Source: Chromera velia (lineage: Eukaryota > Sar > Chromeraceae). Taken from it: a stretch of DNA of 32,890 bases. Positions 10,862 through 21,817 of the stretch are shown here, piece by piece. The stretch lies in contig JAHBMJ010000295.1 of assembly GCA_018398765.1 (NCBI GenBank), positions 1 to 32,890 of the forward strand, written 5' to 3'. Each line of letters begins with the position of its first letter. Position 1 is the stretch's first letter. The notes beneath the pieces were generated by a model. The model saw only the letters and a program-made list of their open reading frames with translations. It was not told the DNA's origin and did not search any database. Made by a program: the position numbers and the translations under genes.

Positions 10862-13107
10862 ATGACCGACACTGGACACGGAGAGGCTGCAAGGTACGCC
10901 AGCCAACGTGTGTGGCTGTCGCTGTTTGGGACGCCTCCATTGAAGGCATCCTTGATTGTTTCTCAATATGTATTCTCTTCCATTCTGTCTTCCCAGCTTT
11001 GCATGCAGTCCCCCCTTGTCTCTGCGAAGGGACAAGGAACCCGACTTTGTAGTCCTCATGTGTAGTCTTTTCTTTTGCTCGTCGTGTTTCCTGCAGCGCG
11101 CGCGGGAACCTTGAGGGCCTCGGGTGTCCCGGAGGAGACGGCGACATTACGCGTGCGTCAACTGGGAGGAAGGATGGAGACTCAACGCATGAGGGGGGGG
11201 GGCAGAGAGAGGAGGACATTGAGAAGGCCCTCTCCTATGTAGAGGCAGCAGAGGGACCTCCTGGAGATCCAGAGGTACAAACGAGTCAACGTTCGTTCCT
11301 CCGATCTCTGGCGGGACTGCTCTGTGCTTCTGCGGGGGCCCTCGCTTTTGCAGTGCTGTCCCTATGTGTAGAGAAGACGGCGCCCTTTATTGGAAACACA
11401 TTGCTCTTCATCTGTGTCCGGTCAACAGTGCAGTCTGTTCTCAGCATTGTGTGTTACTACGGGTACGGGCGGAGATGCAGCTGTATAAGGGGAATGGAGG
11501 AAGAAGGAAAGGGGGAGGAAGAGGGAGAAGAGGGGGAGGGCACATTCCTGGGTCCTTGCAAATACCGAAAGCTCCTGTTCCTTCGGGGTACCTTGACAGG
11601 CTTCTCTTTGAACGCATACTTCTTTGCCCTATCCCAGCTACCCATGGGTGATACCAGCGCTATCTACTTTAACGCTCCCTTAATCACCGCAGCGTTGGCG
11701 AGAATTTGGTTGAAGGAGACATGGCATTGGCTCAACTGGGTGGCAGGATTCATTTCCCTCGTAGGGGTCCTGATTATTGCACGTCCGCCGTTTTTGAGTT
11801 TTATCTTCGAACCTCTCGACCTCCCTCCTGCCTCAGTAGACAGGCTGGATGAAATCGTCGTTTCGCGGTCCGTAGCTGTGGCAGTGTGCGTGCTGGGGGC
11901 TCTAAGCTCGTCAGTCGGGTTCACAATTGTCCGCAAAATTCGAACTGTTTCGACCCTCTCGAACGTTTTTGTTGTGAGCACGATGTCGACAATCATCGCG
12001 TTGATCTTCATGCTGTCGGAAGATGCGCGTCCCTCGTTTAAGGATTTGGGGAGCATTCCGGTGGTTTATGGGTGGGGGGGGGGAGTGATGGCTGGTGTGA
12101 TCGGGACGGTTGCCCAGCTGCTGATGACTCTGGGGTTACAACTGGAACAGGCAGGCCCTGTGGTGTTCTCCTTCTGCCTGGAGGTGCTCTTCTCGTTCCT
12201 TTTGCAGGTGCGTGCGTCAGGCAGGCAGGCAGGCAGGCAGGCAGGCATCAAGTGTTTTTTTCGCTTCCTTGATTGAACTCGGAATCGAAATGAAAGTGCG
12301 CATTTTCAAAGAAGAATACAGACTTGTCGACACGAGCACTCTACTTTTTCTCCCGGACTTGTTGTCTTGGATGCATTGCATGCATGCGCATGCATTTCTT
12401 TCATTTGCTTACCAAAGGAAGAAGAAAATGGTCGTTTGAGACGAAAAATTAAAGCGGCCTTTTCTCATTTTCCAACAAACATCACCTTTTGCTAAGTCCC
12501 TCTTTTTTGCATGGTCGCTTCTTCCTTCTCAGTGAAGGCGGATGACTGACGGACTGACCTGACTGCATGCATGAATGCGCGACTGACTGACTGACTGACT
12601 GACTGACTGAATGAATGAATGATTGATTGAATGAATGAAGAAATAAATAAGTTAATAGATAAAAAAATAAATGGGCAACAAAACAAAACAAACAAAAAAT
12701 CAATCAATCAATTAATCAATCAACCAATCAACCAATCAACCAACCAATCAATCACTCCATTTCATTCGTGTCTGCAGGCAGTAGTGATGGGAACTTCCGT
12801 CGGTCCGAGCAGCCTGGTGGGGGGCGGGTTGGTCATCATCGCCGTCAGCCTTCTCTTCAGCGTCAAGCTCTGGCTGGCCGCCCCATCTCCCTCTCCCTCC
12901 CCCGTGTCGTCGGACGCCGACGATGGGCAGAGAGAGGGAGAGGGAGAGGGAGAGCAGGTGGCTGGGCGACTCGGCAAGAGTCATGGTGGGAAGGGAGGAG
13001 AGGAGGGAGGGGGACTGGGCCCTGTTGGTGATGGGAGAGTGACACCTGCAGAGACTGAGTCTCTGTTGCATCGGGAGGAAAACTCAAGAGCTGGAAAGGA
13101 CAGATGA
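10862..13107 (+). CDS. Drug/metabolite transporter (DMT) superfamily, EamA-type membrane transporter, 490 aa
   Basis: Three exons: 10862-10893, 11097-12207 and 12778-13107. They join AAG|GTACGC to TTTCCTGCAG|CGCG (phase 2) and CAG|GTGCGT to GTCTGCAG|GCAG (phase 0), giving exactly 491 codons with stop. After a hydrophilic N-terminus of about 80 residues come about ten hydrophobic helices in two EamA-like halves. The first half carries the typical stretch with a Pro and a Glu between helices (…NAPLITAALARIWLKETW…) and ends GVLIIARPP. The second ends FSFCLEVLFSFLLQ, then across the last intron a G-P…L-GGGLVIIAVSLL stretch. A Glu/Gly-rich loop (near residue 135) and a Ser/Pro/Gly-rich tail of about 75 residues are extra. 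The family exports or exchanges small metabolites (SLC35G-like proteins are the nearest eukaryotic type I can name); the substrate cannot be told. Confidence 0.87.
12211..12760 (+). repeat. Intron packed with tetranucleotide repeats
   Basis: The second intron of the transporter gene (12208-12777) starts with a (CAGG)n run at about 12219-12247. It continues with (GACT)n at about 12572-12609, (GAAT)/(GATT) units to about 12640, and (CAAT)/(CAAC) units at about 12698-12753, just before the acceptor. GCATGC motifs lie near 12377-12392 and 12563-12571. Slippage-type repeat growth is the simplest explanation. Confidence 0.8.
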
Positions 13108-13980
13108 GTGCACAAAAAATTTATCATCAGATGGGTGAATGGTACCGATTTGCGCAAATGGGGCGAGAGGAAAGCAAATGAAAAATAGGGGGGAAGTGGA
13201 TAAAGGGAGATTCCTAAAGAGATCCACTTATGATGACAGAATTTGGCGCATGCATGGTGGGAAGAAAAAGTCAAAGGGCATAGTTGTGAACAAATTAGCA
13301 GCAGCGAGTTACAACGACTAGTACAACGAGTCGTCTATATAAATTTTATTCAATTATTGGTTTATCTATCTGGTATTTAATACTATTCGAGTATACTATT
13401 CAAATCAAACTCAGGCTGTTCTTTATATCACTTTATATGTATTTGGTAGCTGTAATAATTGTACAGGAATTAATAGGAATGAAAAGTTGAGAGTGGCAGA
13501 GGCACTGAAAAAATTAAGGCGCGACTGCAACTTACGGTCATTCAGGCAACAGTGTAATGGATGAAGGGAAAGAGAAAAATAAACGGATTCTTTTAGATTC
13601 TTTTTTATGGAAAGAAAGAGTAGGTCTCATTCAGCTCATGCAGCTGAGTAATCGTGCTAGTGAGTATATATAAGTAAGCAAAGCTGCGGTAGTGACAGCA
13701 ATACAAGCCCTCCTAAGCCGGCCCTCCAAAATATTACAAACTGGGAATAAAATAAAACTTAGATCATAGATTTATCTGAATTTTATTAACACAAACAAAA
13801 AGATTGTTAAAGATATTTAAATTAAGACTATGCATGGATTAAAATTAAAATTTTTCATTTAAAGAAAGAAATTTAATTAAAAATAATTAAAAAATAAAAC
13901 AAACTACAAGAAACAAAACACTAGCTCTAAAAGATGCGCAAGTATATACTTTGAGATCGCGAAAGTATATACTTTGAGAT
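13108..13980. other. AT-rich intergenic island with a 23-bp tandem duplication
   Basis: No protein-coding frame is supported. From about 13330 to 13930 the sequence is strongly AT-rich. A 23-base unit (aagtatatactttgagatcg plus cga) is duplicated exactly at 13940-13962 and 13963-13985, at the boundary to a GC-rich island. The unit carries an internal palindrome, GTATATAC. I see no terminal inverted repeats or transposase remnants. Confidence 0.5.
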
Positions 13981-15337
13981 CGCGATCTTACCGCGGCTGT
14001 GTATGCGGCTTAATGTAGCTCCAGACCAGTGCAGAGTACTCGAGACAGTGTTCCGGAGGTAGTGGCACTGTGGCATGTAGGGTCCGGCCCCGCCCCGGCT
14101 GGCCATGCAGGGACCGCCCTGTCCGCTTGCCCGCGTGCATGCATGCATGCAGGCTCCCTTTAACTCGGAGGTGCGGGCGCGCCCGCCTGTCGGGTCCCCG
14201 CGCACGCGAGTCTCGCATGCACAGGCATATACGATCCCTTTTTCTGTCAGTTTTTCCAAACGGATTGCAGAACGCTATTAATGCCCCAATCCGAAGCTGC
14301 TGTTCTTCCGAGCAAACTAAGGAGAGTGAATGCTTCTCGCCTATTTCCTCACTGATGGCCCAGAACTTCAAGCAGCGTGCGGGGCTTGGTTGACTCTACA
14401 TGTGAACACGTACAGCGTCTCCGTGCTGCGTGCATAGGACCCCGTAGCTGACGGCGCTGTTTCCTGAAGGCGTCCTCAATTTTTCAGGCCATCGATTGCT
14501 TGTTCAGTGCTAGAAGTTTCGAAGTTTCACTTGTAATACGGACTGTACTGCCCTCAGCTGCTTTCTTTCTAAAGGTACTCCCTTTTCATAGTGTGTCCGG
14601 TCAGGAAGAATTGCCGTCTCCTCCCGCAGGCCGTCTCGTTTACATCGCTTGCGGCTTCAAAATGGTATGCGAATGCTTGACCTTCTCCTTACTGCAGGCA
14701 AAGACAAGAAAACGACAGCATCTGAAGAGTCGAAACGTTTGGCGGTGAACCTCCTGATCACGATCGTGCCTAGCTGCGCACTTGAACCCTCTCAGTTTCC
14801 TCAGATGGTGAGTCTCTCTTTCTGATCCACGGAGCTGCTGCTCTCCAAAGCAAATAGAAAAGCCAGGAAGCGCCTTCCGTCCGTTGTGAATTAGTTGTGG
14901 CTCTTATGAAACCGAACGTTTCACCCAGAGGGCAACTTTTTTCTCCTGGGTAAGGAGGACGGTGCCTCCCTCCACACTTTCTCATACACATACCAATCCC
15001 ACGAACATCCCATGCTCCTGCTTTGCTTAAGTTCAGTGCCTCTTCAGGAACGTCTTTCTTAATTTGCTTCTTCCTGTCTTCCTCCGGCAAGATTCTTGAG
15101 CTGCTGCTCCTGTTTCCGTTTCCTCCCGCCCGTCTGCCGAGACTTCCTTCTTGCTCCGTCATCGTTCCTGGACGCACAGAACTACAAAACCGTCGTGCTC
15201 AGGAAGGATCTCTCTCTGTCCGCATTGCAAAATGCAGAACGTCAGAAAAAAGCATGATCCGTCCCTGGACTAGACTAGACTGAGGGATGATGAAGGAAGT
15301 CAACGGAGGGTCGCATGCCGAGCTAGGTCAAGACTGC
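13981..15337. promoter_or_regulatory. GC-rich island and upstream region of the ankyrin-kinase gene
   Basis: About 14040-14220 is GC-rich, with CpG-rich words and a TGCATGCATGCATGC run at about 14137-14152. This could be the promoter of the plus-strand gene starting at 15338. A minus-strand frame of 130 codons (15162-14770) opens with ATG and holds a charged, hydrophilic stretch with a good donor (GTATGT). It could be an exon of an unrecognised small gene, but there is no other support. Otherwise no gene is seen. Confidence 0.3.
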
Positions 15338-18300
15338 ATGTCAGCACTCTTCAAACGAATTTTCGGCTTGAAGGATGAAGACAAGAGAAGGGTCTAGACT
15401 GTCATTTCGAATTCGATCATCCCCTCTTTCTTCCTGTTCTGTACAGAGAGGTAGGAGCGGAAGACGGTACAGCCAGTGGGAGAGGGACGTCTCCTGTGAG
15501 GCCTTTTTTGAAGGTTTCGGGAGTACGTCGACGGAAGACATCCTTGTAAAACTCGTGCAGGAGGGCGAGAAGGAGAAGCTGAAGAGACTTTTGTCCGAAA
15601 CCATTTCTGTGGCCCCAGGCATTCTGGTCAGTACATGTTTCTTTCGATCGAACCAAGAGGGACGGACCATCATGAAGGGAAGGGAAGGGAAGGCCCCCCC
15701 TTTGCCTCTCTCGTTGTCCGACTGATGTTCGATCAGCGTTCTTCCCTGCCTTCGTTCTCGATCCTCTTTGTGTACAGCCCGGGTTCTGTTCCGGTACCAT
15801 ATACAAGCAAGCCCTCTTGCACAAGCCATGCACTTACGCACAGAGCCGGCTCTGGCTATTACATCTTGCTTGATAGTACAGTAACTGTGCCCGAAGAGTG
15901 ACAGCTGATCTTTTCCGGATATTGATGCAGTCCCGTGCCCTTTGGGAGGCGGCAGGGAGACTGCGAACGAGCCCGGAGATCGTGAAGCTGTTGTTACAAG
16001 CTGGCGCTATGGTCAACAAGCAAAATTTTGTGAGCCTCTGTGAACATTCATGGATGGGGGGGGGAAACGAAATTGGGAGAAGGGAAAGCACAAAGGCTCT
16101 ACGACTTTGTTTTGTTTCCGCAAAGTGCGAAAGTCCTCTCCCTAGAAAGATCTTGAAAGCATCGTTTTTTTTTCTCTTTCTTTCTGTCTGCACGTCAGTT
16201 CGAAACAGAGATCGCATTTCCGTCCGACTGCATGGCGGTATGATCGGATTTGTTGATTTGCCTGATGAGTCTCTCTCTCTGTGAGTCCGTGATTGCTTGA
16301 ATCTTAATTTGTGTGTGTGTTTCTATCTGTTCTCTGTATCTACTTTTCTGTAGAATGTGGGTGCAAGTGCGCAATGCCATCTCCGCGTACGTGAGTGAGC
16401 ACGGACAGATGCATGTGACACTGTATGAGTGAGGGTGCATGCCCCTGTACAACAGCGTTTTACATGTTAATGAATCTTTTCACACATCTGGGCAATTCCA
16501 TTTGCTTGTCAGAATGGCAATACAGCCCTTCACGAGGCGGTGAGGGTGCAGACTGAGTACGCTCCGTGGTCTTCCAAAGGGGAGGTCGCAAAAGTGCTGC
16601 TCGACGCGGGGGCGGATGTGAATGTGGTGAATTTGGTTCATCGTTTCGACATAGCAACTCTGCCCCTCTGCATTTCTTTTTGCCTTTGAAATTCTGTGCT
16701 TTTGTCTGTCCGGATCCCTATGCATCTGTTCCCTGCCTGGTCTATTGCATTTTCTGTGCCATCTTTCCATATTTCCTACGCTGTCCCGATCAACCCTCAC
16801 TCTCTGCAGATTCTCCCCATGCAACCTCGATCGTTTCGTTTCTCTGTGCATGTGTGGGTGGGTGCGGCGCGCAATTGTAAATCCCGGTGAGAAGGAAACG
16901 CTGTCTCTCGAAAAACATCTGGAACATTTGTAGAGATTGGGTTTCAGATCAGTTGCAGCGAGACCTTTCTGTTTGCAGAACGGAAACACGGCTCTTCATC
17001 TTGAGCTTCTGAAGAACGCCCCCTCCCCATCGATCGTCAAGATGCTGGTCGATGCAGGAGCGGATGTGAAGGCCGTCAATCAGGTTGGGCTCTTGATTTT
17101 GCACGCTGAATGCGAGAGAGTCTCTGCATGGGAGAAGTGAGCTCCGAATTCTCCATCCCGCTCCGTCGGTGTGCGCGTGCGTGTATGGGTGTGTACGTGT
17201 GCTTGTGCGCGCGTGCGTTCGTGTGCCTGTGCGCGCGTGTGTGTGTGTGCGCGCGCGCGCGCGCGCGTGTCTGTCCCAAAGGCTGAGCATAGACATGGAG
17301 TTAGCGGCTGCTTGGTTTGTGCACGTGAGTACGTAGAAGAGAGCTCTTGTGACAAAAGACAAAAGAAAGCCAAACGGGACTGGAAAGCAGGGGAGCATTC
17401 GGAAGTGTTGGAGCGAGGGAGAGGCTCCATTTGCATTGCAGTTTTTGTAAGCATTTGGATGCAGTATCGTTTTGAGTAGCGGTTGACCCTCTACCCAAAA
17501 AGAAACAAATGCATGCAGTCGATCAGCACTCATGCGTGCATGCAGCCTCAGCCTGGGCTGCCGGCCCCTGACTCGATTCAAACCTTTGGCTAGATCGTTC
17601 GTTTTTCTATCATATGCATGTTCCTTTCACATTGTTGCAGGACGGGAAGAGCCTCCTTCACCTTGCACTCGACGTTAAGGGATACGGACAGGGCCCCCCA
17701 CCGATTGAGATGTTGAAGTTGTTGGTGGACGGAGGAGTGGATGTGAACGCCGTGGACAAGGTGAGGGGGGGGGGGGATTGGGGAAGTGACGACATGCTTA
17801 GCAAGTTTCTTCCTGTCCTACCGACCGCAGTTGATCAGTTCCTTTTTCCAGACCTGTCTTGTCCACCCGTGCAATCGTGCAGTAATGAACAGGCCTCTTT
17901 GCAAGCACATCCTCTTTGGTGACTGCAGAACTCGGATACAGCGCTTCACGTTGCTCTGAAGAACCGTACAGGGGTCAGGCTTGATTGTGGTTGATCTCCT
18001 ATCTTTTTTACCTCAAATGCATACTGATCGACTCGCAGTGCGTCACTCATTGTTCTCTTTCGTTGTTCGCTCTTGTTGTCGTTCTTTGTCCGGATTCTTA
18101 TCGGTTTCTTGTGGTTCTTTCGCATTTTTTTTCTCTCCCTGGCTGTTTGTGCAGTGTTGCAACACGGAGGTCGTGCAACTTCTCGTCGAAGCCGGCGCAG
18201 ACCTCTCAATACCCGACAAGGTCGGCTCAATTCCTCTTGCTGAAAGACTTGCTTTTCGACGCTCGGTCCTTTGCACTCATTTCTTCCCTCCATCAGTTTT

Positions 18301-21300
18301 GGATCAACAAGGCTGTAGTGTATTAGATGAACGAAGAAGATGGTCATTCCATGGCCAAAGTAAAGGAGGAGACAGCTGCAAGCCTCTGACGAGTATGTAC
18401 AGCGGCGAAAAGTTCTCACGTGATCGATCGAATGGATGAGCGCCTTTGCGGCCATGGATTGGCGGTGGGATACTTGAGAAGGGGCTGCCATGGAAAGTTG
18501 AAAAACAAACGAGAATTGAAAGAGAGAAACAGTCGAGTTTTCGGCCCGGGCAGAAAGGTAGTACTAGGCAGGTGACTGTAAATAAAGAAGAGAGAAGAGG
18601 CGCTTGGACGTTTCTAATTGTTTGGGATCATTTTTAATCTATGCAGAGTGGGAAAACGGCAGTCGACTCGGCTTCGGCCATGCCCGCGCAGGCCGAGCTA
18701 TCTGCACAGTTCACATCTCCACAGCTTCTCAGATTGCTTGACGGGGTGCAACGAAAGGAGAGGAACGTTCCTGTTCGGGAGAGTGCGGCTCGGTTTTGTG
18801 CATTCCTTTCTCGAGTGCGTCAAGGCAGTGCCCCTTCTGTTTCTGAGAAGGCGGGGGAGTGTGCCTCCTCTAAGAAACCCTCGCTGAGTGACGAGGATTC
18901 GGATCATGAGCAGGGTCTCTGGGGGCTCTTTGCGGACGCGTGGGGGGACGTTATGAGAATTCTGCGGGGGGTTTGCAGATCGACTGGAAAGGATTCAGTA
19001 GACCTCAATTCCTCTGATTCTTTACCTGTGCCTGTTCCAACTTCAGCAGCATGCCGTCTCTCCTCTTTTCAACGGGGGGGAGAAGGCGCGTGAGGCTCTT
19101 CAGGACGGATTGGGGCGTGAGAGACCTCCAGTTGTCCCTCAAAGGGAAGGTGGAGAAGGCAAACAGTGAGTGGACGGGAAAGGTCTCAAAAGAGGATGGG
19201 TCGTTGTCTCCCATCTCTCCAGAAGAGGTTGAGGAGAGGGACGCAGTAAGGGTGGGGATGAAGGAGGCACTGACTGGCTGCCTGCATTCAGGCCGGGAGG
19301 CTGTTTCGGGCCTTCAGGGTCTCTCTGCTTCAATGGAGGTGGAGGGGGATGAAGTGTCAGTGGAAGCCCTCGCAGACAGATTGGGGCGTGCTCTGGACGG
19401 GCTGTGCGACGGCAGCGTTGCCTCTTCGCCCGACTCCGAAAGCCTCTCCGAGGTTCCCCTCGAAGAGCTATGCGAGGGGGTCGTGACTCTAGGAGAAAAG
19501 TGGGTGATGGGAAGGAAAGGGGCGGTAGAGGAGGTTCGTTCTACCTTGAAGGCGGCCAAGAAACGATCCACAGAAGCATTCGCACAGATGCTGGAGGGGG
19601 AAGCGGGTATCTTCCCCGATGCCTGTGAAGAGCTCGAAAGAGCACAGCGAGCAGAGACAGAGCTCGCCCGACAAATGATGCAACTCCAGGACAATGTACC
19701 TCGGGGGAGACGGCAGGAGAGATGGTAGGAAAGATTGTGGGGAGGTGCAGGGAGGTGTTGAGGAGGCTCCGTGAGGTGCCCGTCCTTCTAGAAAAGCTTC
19801 AGAGTCTCATTGCAAAAGCAGAGAGGGAGGGTGTGGAGATCTGTCGCGGAGTGGATCTGTGGAAGGAAGGATCGTTGAATAAGGAAAGGGGGGGGTTGCG
19901 GAGGTTGTTGGACTCTCAAAGAAGGGAGGGGAGGGAGTGGAAAGAAGGTTGGAGGATGCACTAGATGAAAGTCCGTCTGAAAGAAAGCGTCAGATAGTCG
20001 CAGCACTAGAGACAGAGCTGCAGCAACTGAGAGAAGAGCAGAGAGCGCAAAACCTCCCTGCGACCATTGCACGTGAGCGTGCCCGTCTGTTGTCCCTTGC
20101 CGCCGTCCACTTTCCAGAGTTCTTGTGGGAGGGCAGCGGCTTCCTTCAGGAAGTCCGCTTAGGGGTTCATGAGGTTGCCCAGTGTGGGCGCCTCCTGCAG
20201 GCAAGGGTTCTCTTGCAGGGGCGCTCGTCGGGCCGTGACTTCTCTGACGAGATTGTCATATCAGAGCCGTCTCCTCAGACAGGCAGTTTTGCCCGTGTGT
20301 CGCAGTGCACAGATAGCGAGGGCGGTAAGTGGATTCTGAAAAGGTACGAGATAGGGGGGGCGTTGCCTCCTGCTGGTAGGGACGCAGACGCACAGACTGT
20401 CGTCACAGCTGCTTGTCGGTACTTTTACCGGCAAGTGGCGATGTTGCACGAACTGCAGCATGCCCATCTCGCACAGTTAGTTGCGGTGTGGCAGGAGGGG
20501 GTGTATGGTTTTGTGCAGATGCCTCTCTATCCGGGTGGTGATCTTGCTACCTGGATGGCAGACAGACCGTCAGAGGGAGGGAGGGACCCTTCTGACAGTC
20601 TGCAGCTGGCAGAGGACCTGCTCTCAGGGCTCGCCTTTCTTCATCAGAAAGGAAAAGTGCACTGCGATGTGAAACCCCGAAATACATTTTTGAAATCCGG
20701 GGGCCGAGCAGTGCTGGGGGACTTTGACGGGGTGAAGGAAGCAGACCCTTCTCTCCCTGGTGGCACAGCAGCAGCAGCAACGCAGCAACCGAAAGCCTCC
20801 ACAATTTTGCGCACAACGTCCGGCTATGTGGCCCCAGAAGTGAAAGGAGGGGGGGGGATCACAAGTGCCAGTGACATCTTTGCAGCGGGGGTCGTTTTTT
20901 CGGAATTGTTGGGTGGGGGGGTTTTGGAAGGACAGGGTGACAAGGCAGCGTTGCTGAAGAAATTGCTCGATCGAATGCAGTCTGATGACCCATCAAAGCG
21001 TCCGTGTGCGTCAGATGTTTTGCAGAGCTGTCTCTTCTCCCGCGAGACAGCTGAGAATTCCCAGTGTGTGACGTGCTTTGATGTGTTCCTCAGAAACAGG
21101 GGAATTTCCTGCAACGCCACCTCCCCTCACTTTCTTTGTGCCGAATGCCTCAACAGACACGTCGAGGCACTCACCCGCATTGACCATGAGTATAGCGACG
21201 TCAGAGCACGATTCAAGGAAGCGGGCTGCAAGCTCACGTGCGCGCATCTCGGCTGCCCGTCTGAGCACTTTGCAGCGCCCGACGTCTCCCGACTGCTGCG

Positions 21301-21817
21301 GGCAGACATCCATACCCAGTGGGAGTCAGTGCGCACAGAGGCAGCAGAGGAGGCCGTTCGGAAAGAGATGGAGGGAGAGTACGCGCAGAGGCTCCAGAGG
21401 GCCCTCGCAGAAGACACAGCACAGAGGAAGGTCAGAGAAATCACGGAAGAGATCCTGACACTCAAATGTCCTCGCTATCGTGCAGCATTTACCGACTTCG
21501 ATGGTTGTGCTGCTTTGACGTGCCAAAGCTGCAATTGCGGTTTCTGCGGTTACTGTCTCGAGAATTGTGGGAGAGATGCACACGCTCATGTTCCGCAGTG
21601 TGTGGTTGCTGCGGATGTGGGCAGACGTCTCGGTGTTAAGTTTGAAATGTTCCCTCCTAGCAGACAGGAGTGGGAGAGATTCCAAAGAGAGCGGCAGACG
21701 GACAGAGTGAGAGAAGTGTTGCAGCGTCTGAGTCCGGAGGAGCATCGCGAGGTCTCTCGTCTCCTTGAGCCTTTGCTCAGGGAGAGGGGAATCCGGATGG
21801 AGAGGGTGGGAGGCTGA
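15338..21817 (+). CDS. Ankyrin-repeat, protein-kinase and RING/IBR-like zinc-binding fusion protein, about 1321 aa
   Basis: Exons: 15338-15391 (tentative), 15447-15626, 15931-16029, 16513-16635, 16979-17083, 17641-17760, 17929-17973, 18155-18220 and 18647-21817. All introns are phase 0. Residues about 50-300 hold five to six ankyrin repeats (NGNTALH…LLDAGADVNVV type). About 420-760 is helical and charged. The kinase-like domain spans about 811-1060: Gly loop GSFARV, Lys 830 in WILKRYE, catalytic loop HCDVKPRN (Asp about 939), DFD in place of DFG (about 957), and APE (about 994). A Cys/His cluster at 1072-1100 (CVTC…HFLCAEC) and an IBR-like one at 1206-1250 (LKCP…CQSC…CGFCGYC…C) follow. The last exon reads through only if one base is added in each of three G runs (19074-19080, 19703-19707, 19888-19895), so these are probably sequencing undercounts; a pseudogene is the alternative. 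Domains suggest a signalling protein coupling kinase and ubiquitin-ligase-like modules; activity is unproven. Confidence 0.75.
17171..17272. repeat. Alternating purine-pyrimidine (GT/GC) tract
   Basis: About 100 bases of GTGCGC/GTGT units end in a (GC)n run, inside the intron 17084-17640 of the ankyrin-kinase gene. Such alternating sequence can adopt Z-DNA; that it does so here is inference. Confidence 0.75.
19074..19895 (+). other. Three apparent -1 frameshifts in G homopolymers
   Basis: Within the last exon of the ankyrin-kinase gene the coding frame moves by -1 at G7 (19074-19080), G5 (19703-19707) and G8 (19888-19895). Adding one G at each site gives a continuous frame of 3174 bases from 18647 to the stop at 21815-21817. 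All shifts have the same sign and all sit in G runs, which points to homopolymer undercalling rather than decay. At the first site a second interpretation exists (another frame is open for about 45 codons across 19040-19160), so its exact position is less sure. Confidence 0.6.

Noticed and set aside
14500-14748. Plus-strand frame upstream of the ankyrin-kinase gene
   Set aside because: No domain, and no junction joining it in phase to the first ankyrin exon.
14770-15162. Minus-strand 130-codon frame starting ATG at 15162
   Set aside because: Hydrophilic and plausible as an exon, but no partner exon, motif or clear gene context; kept only as a remark in the upstream-region entry.
16925-16978. 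Alternative acceptor AGTTGCAG upstream of the exon at 16979
   Set aside because: The later TTTGCAG gives the ankyrin repeat start NGNTALH in phase 0; the earlier one would add extra residues that break the repeat border.
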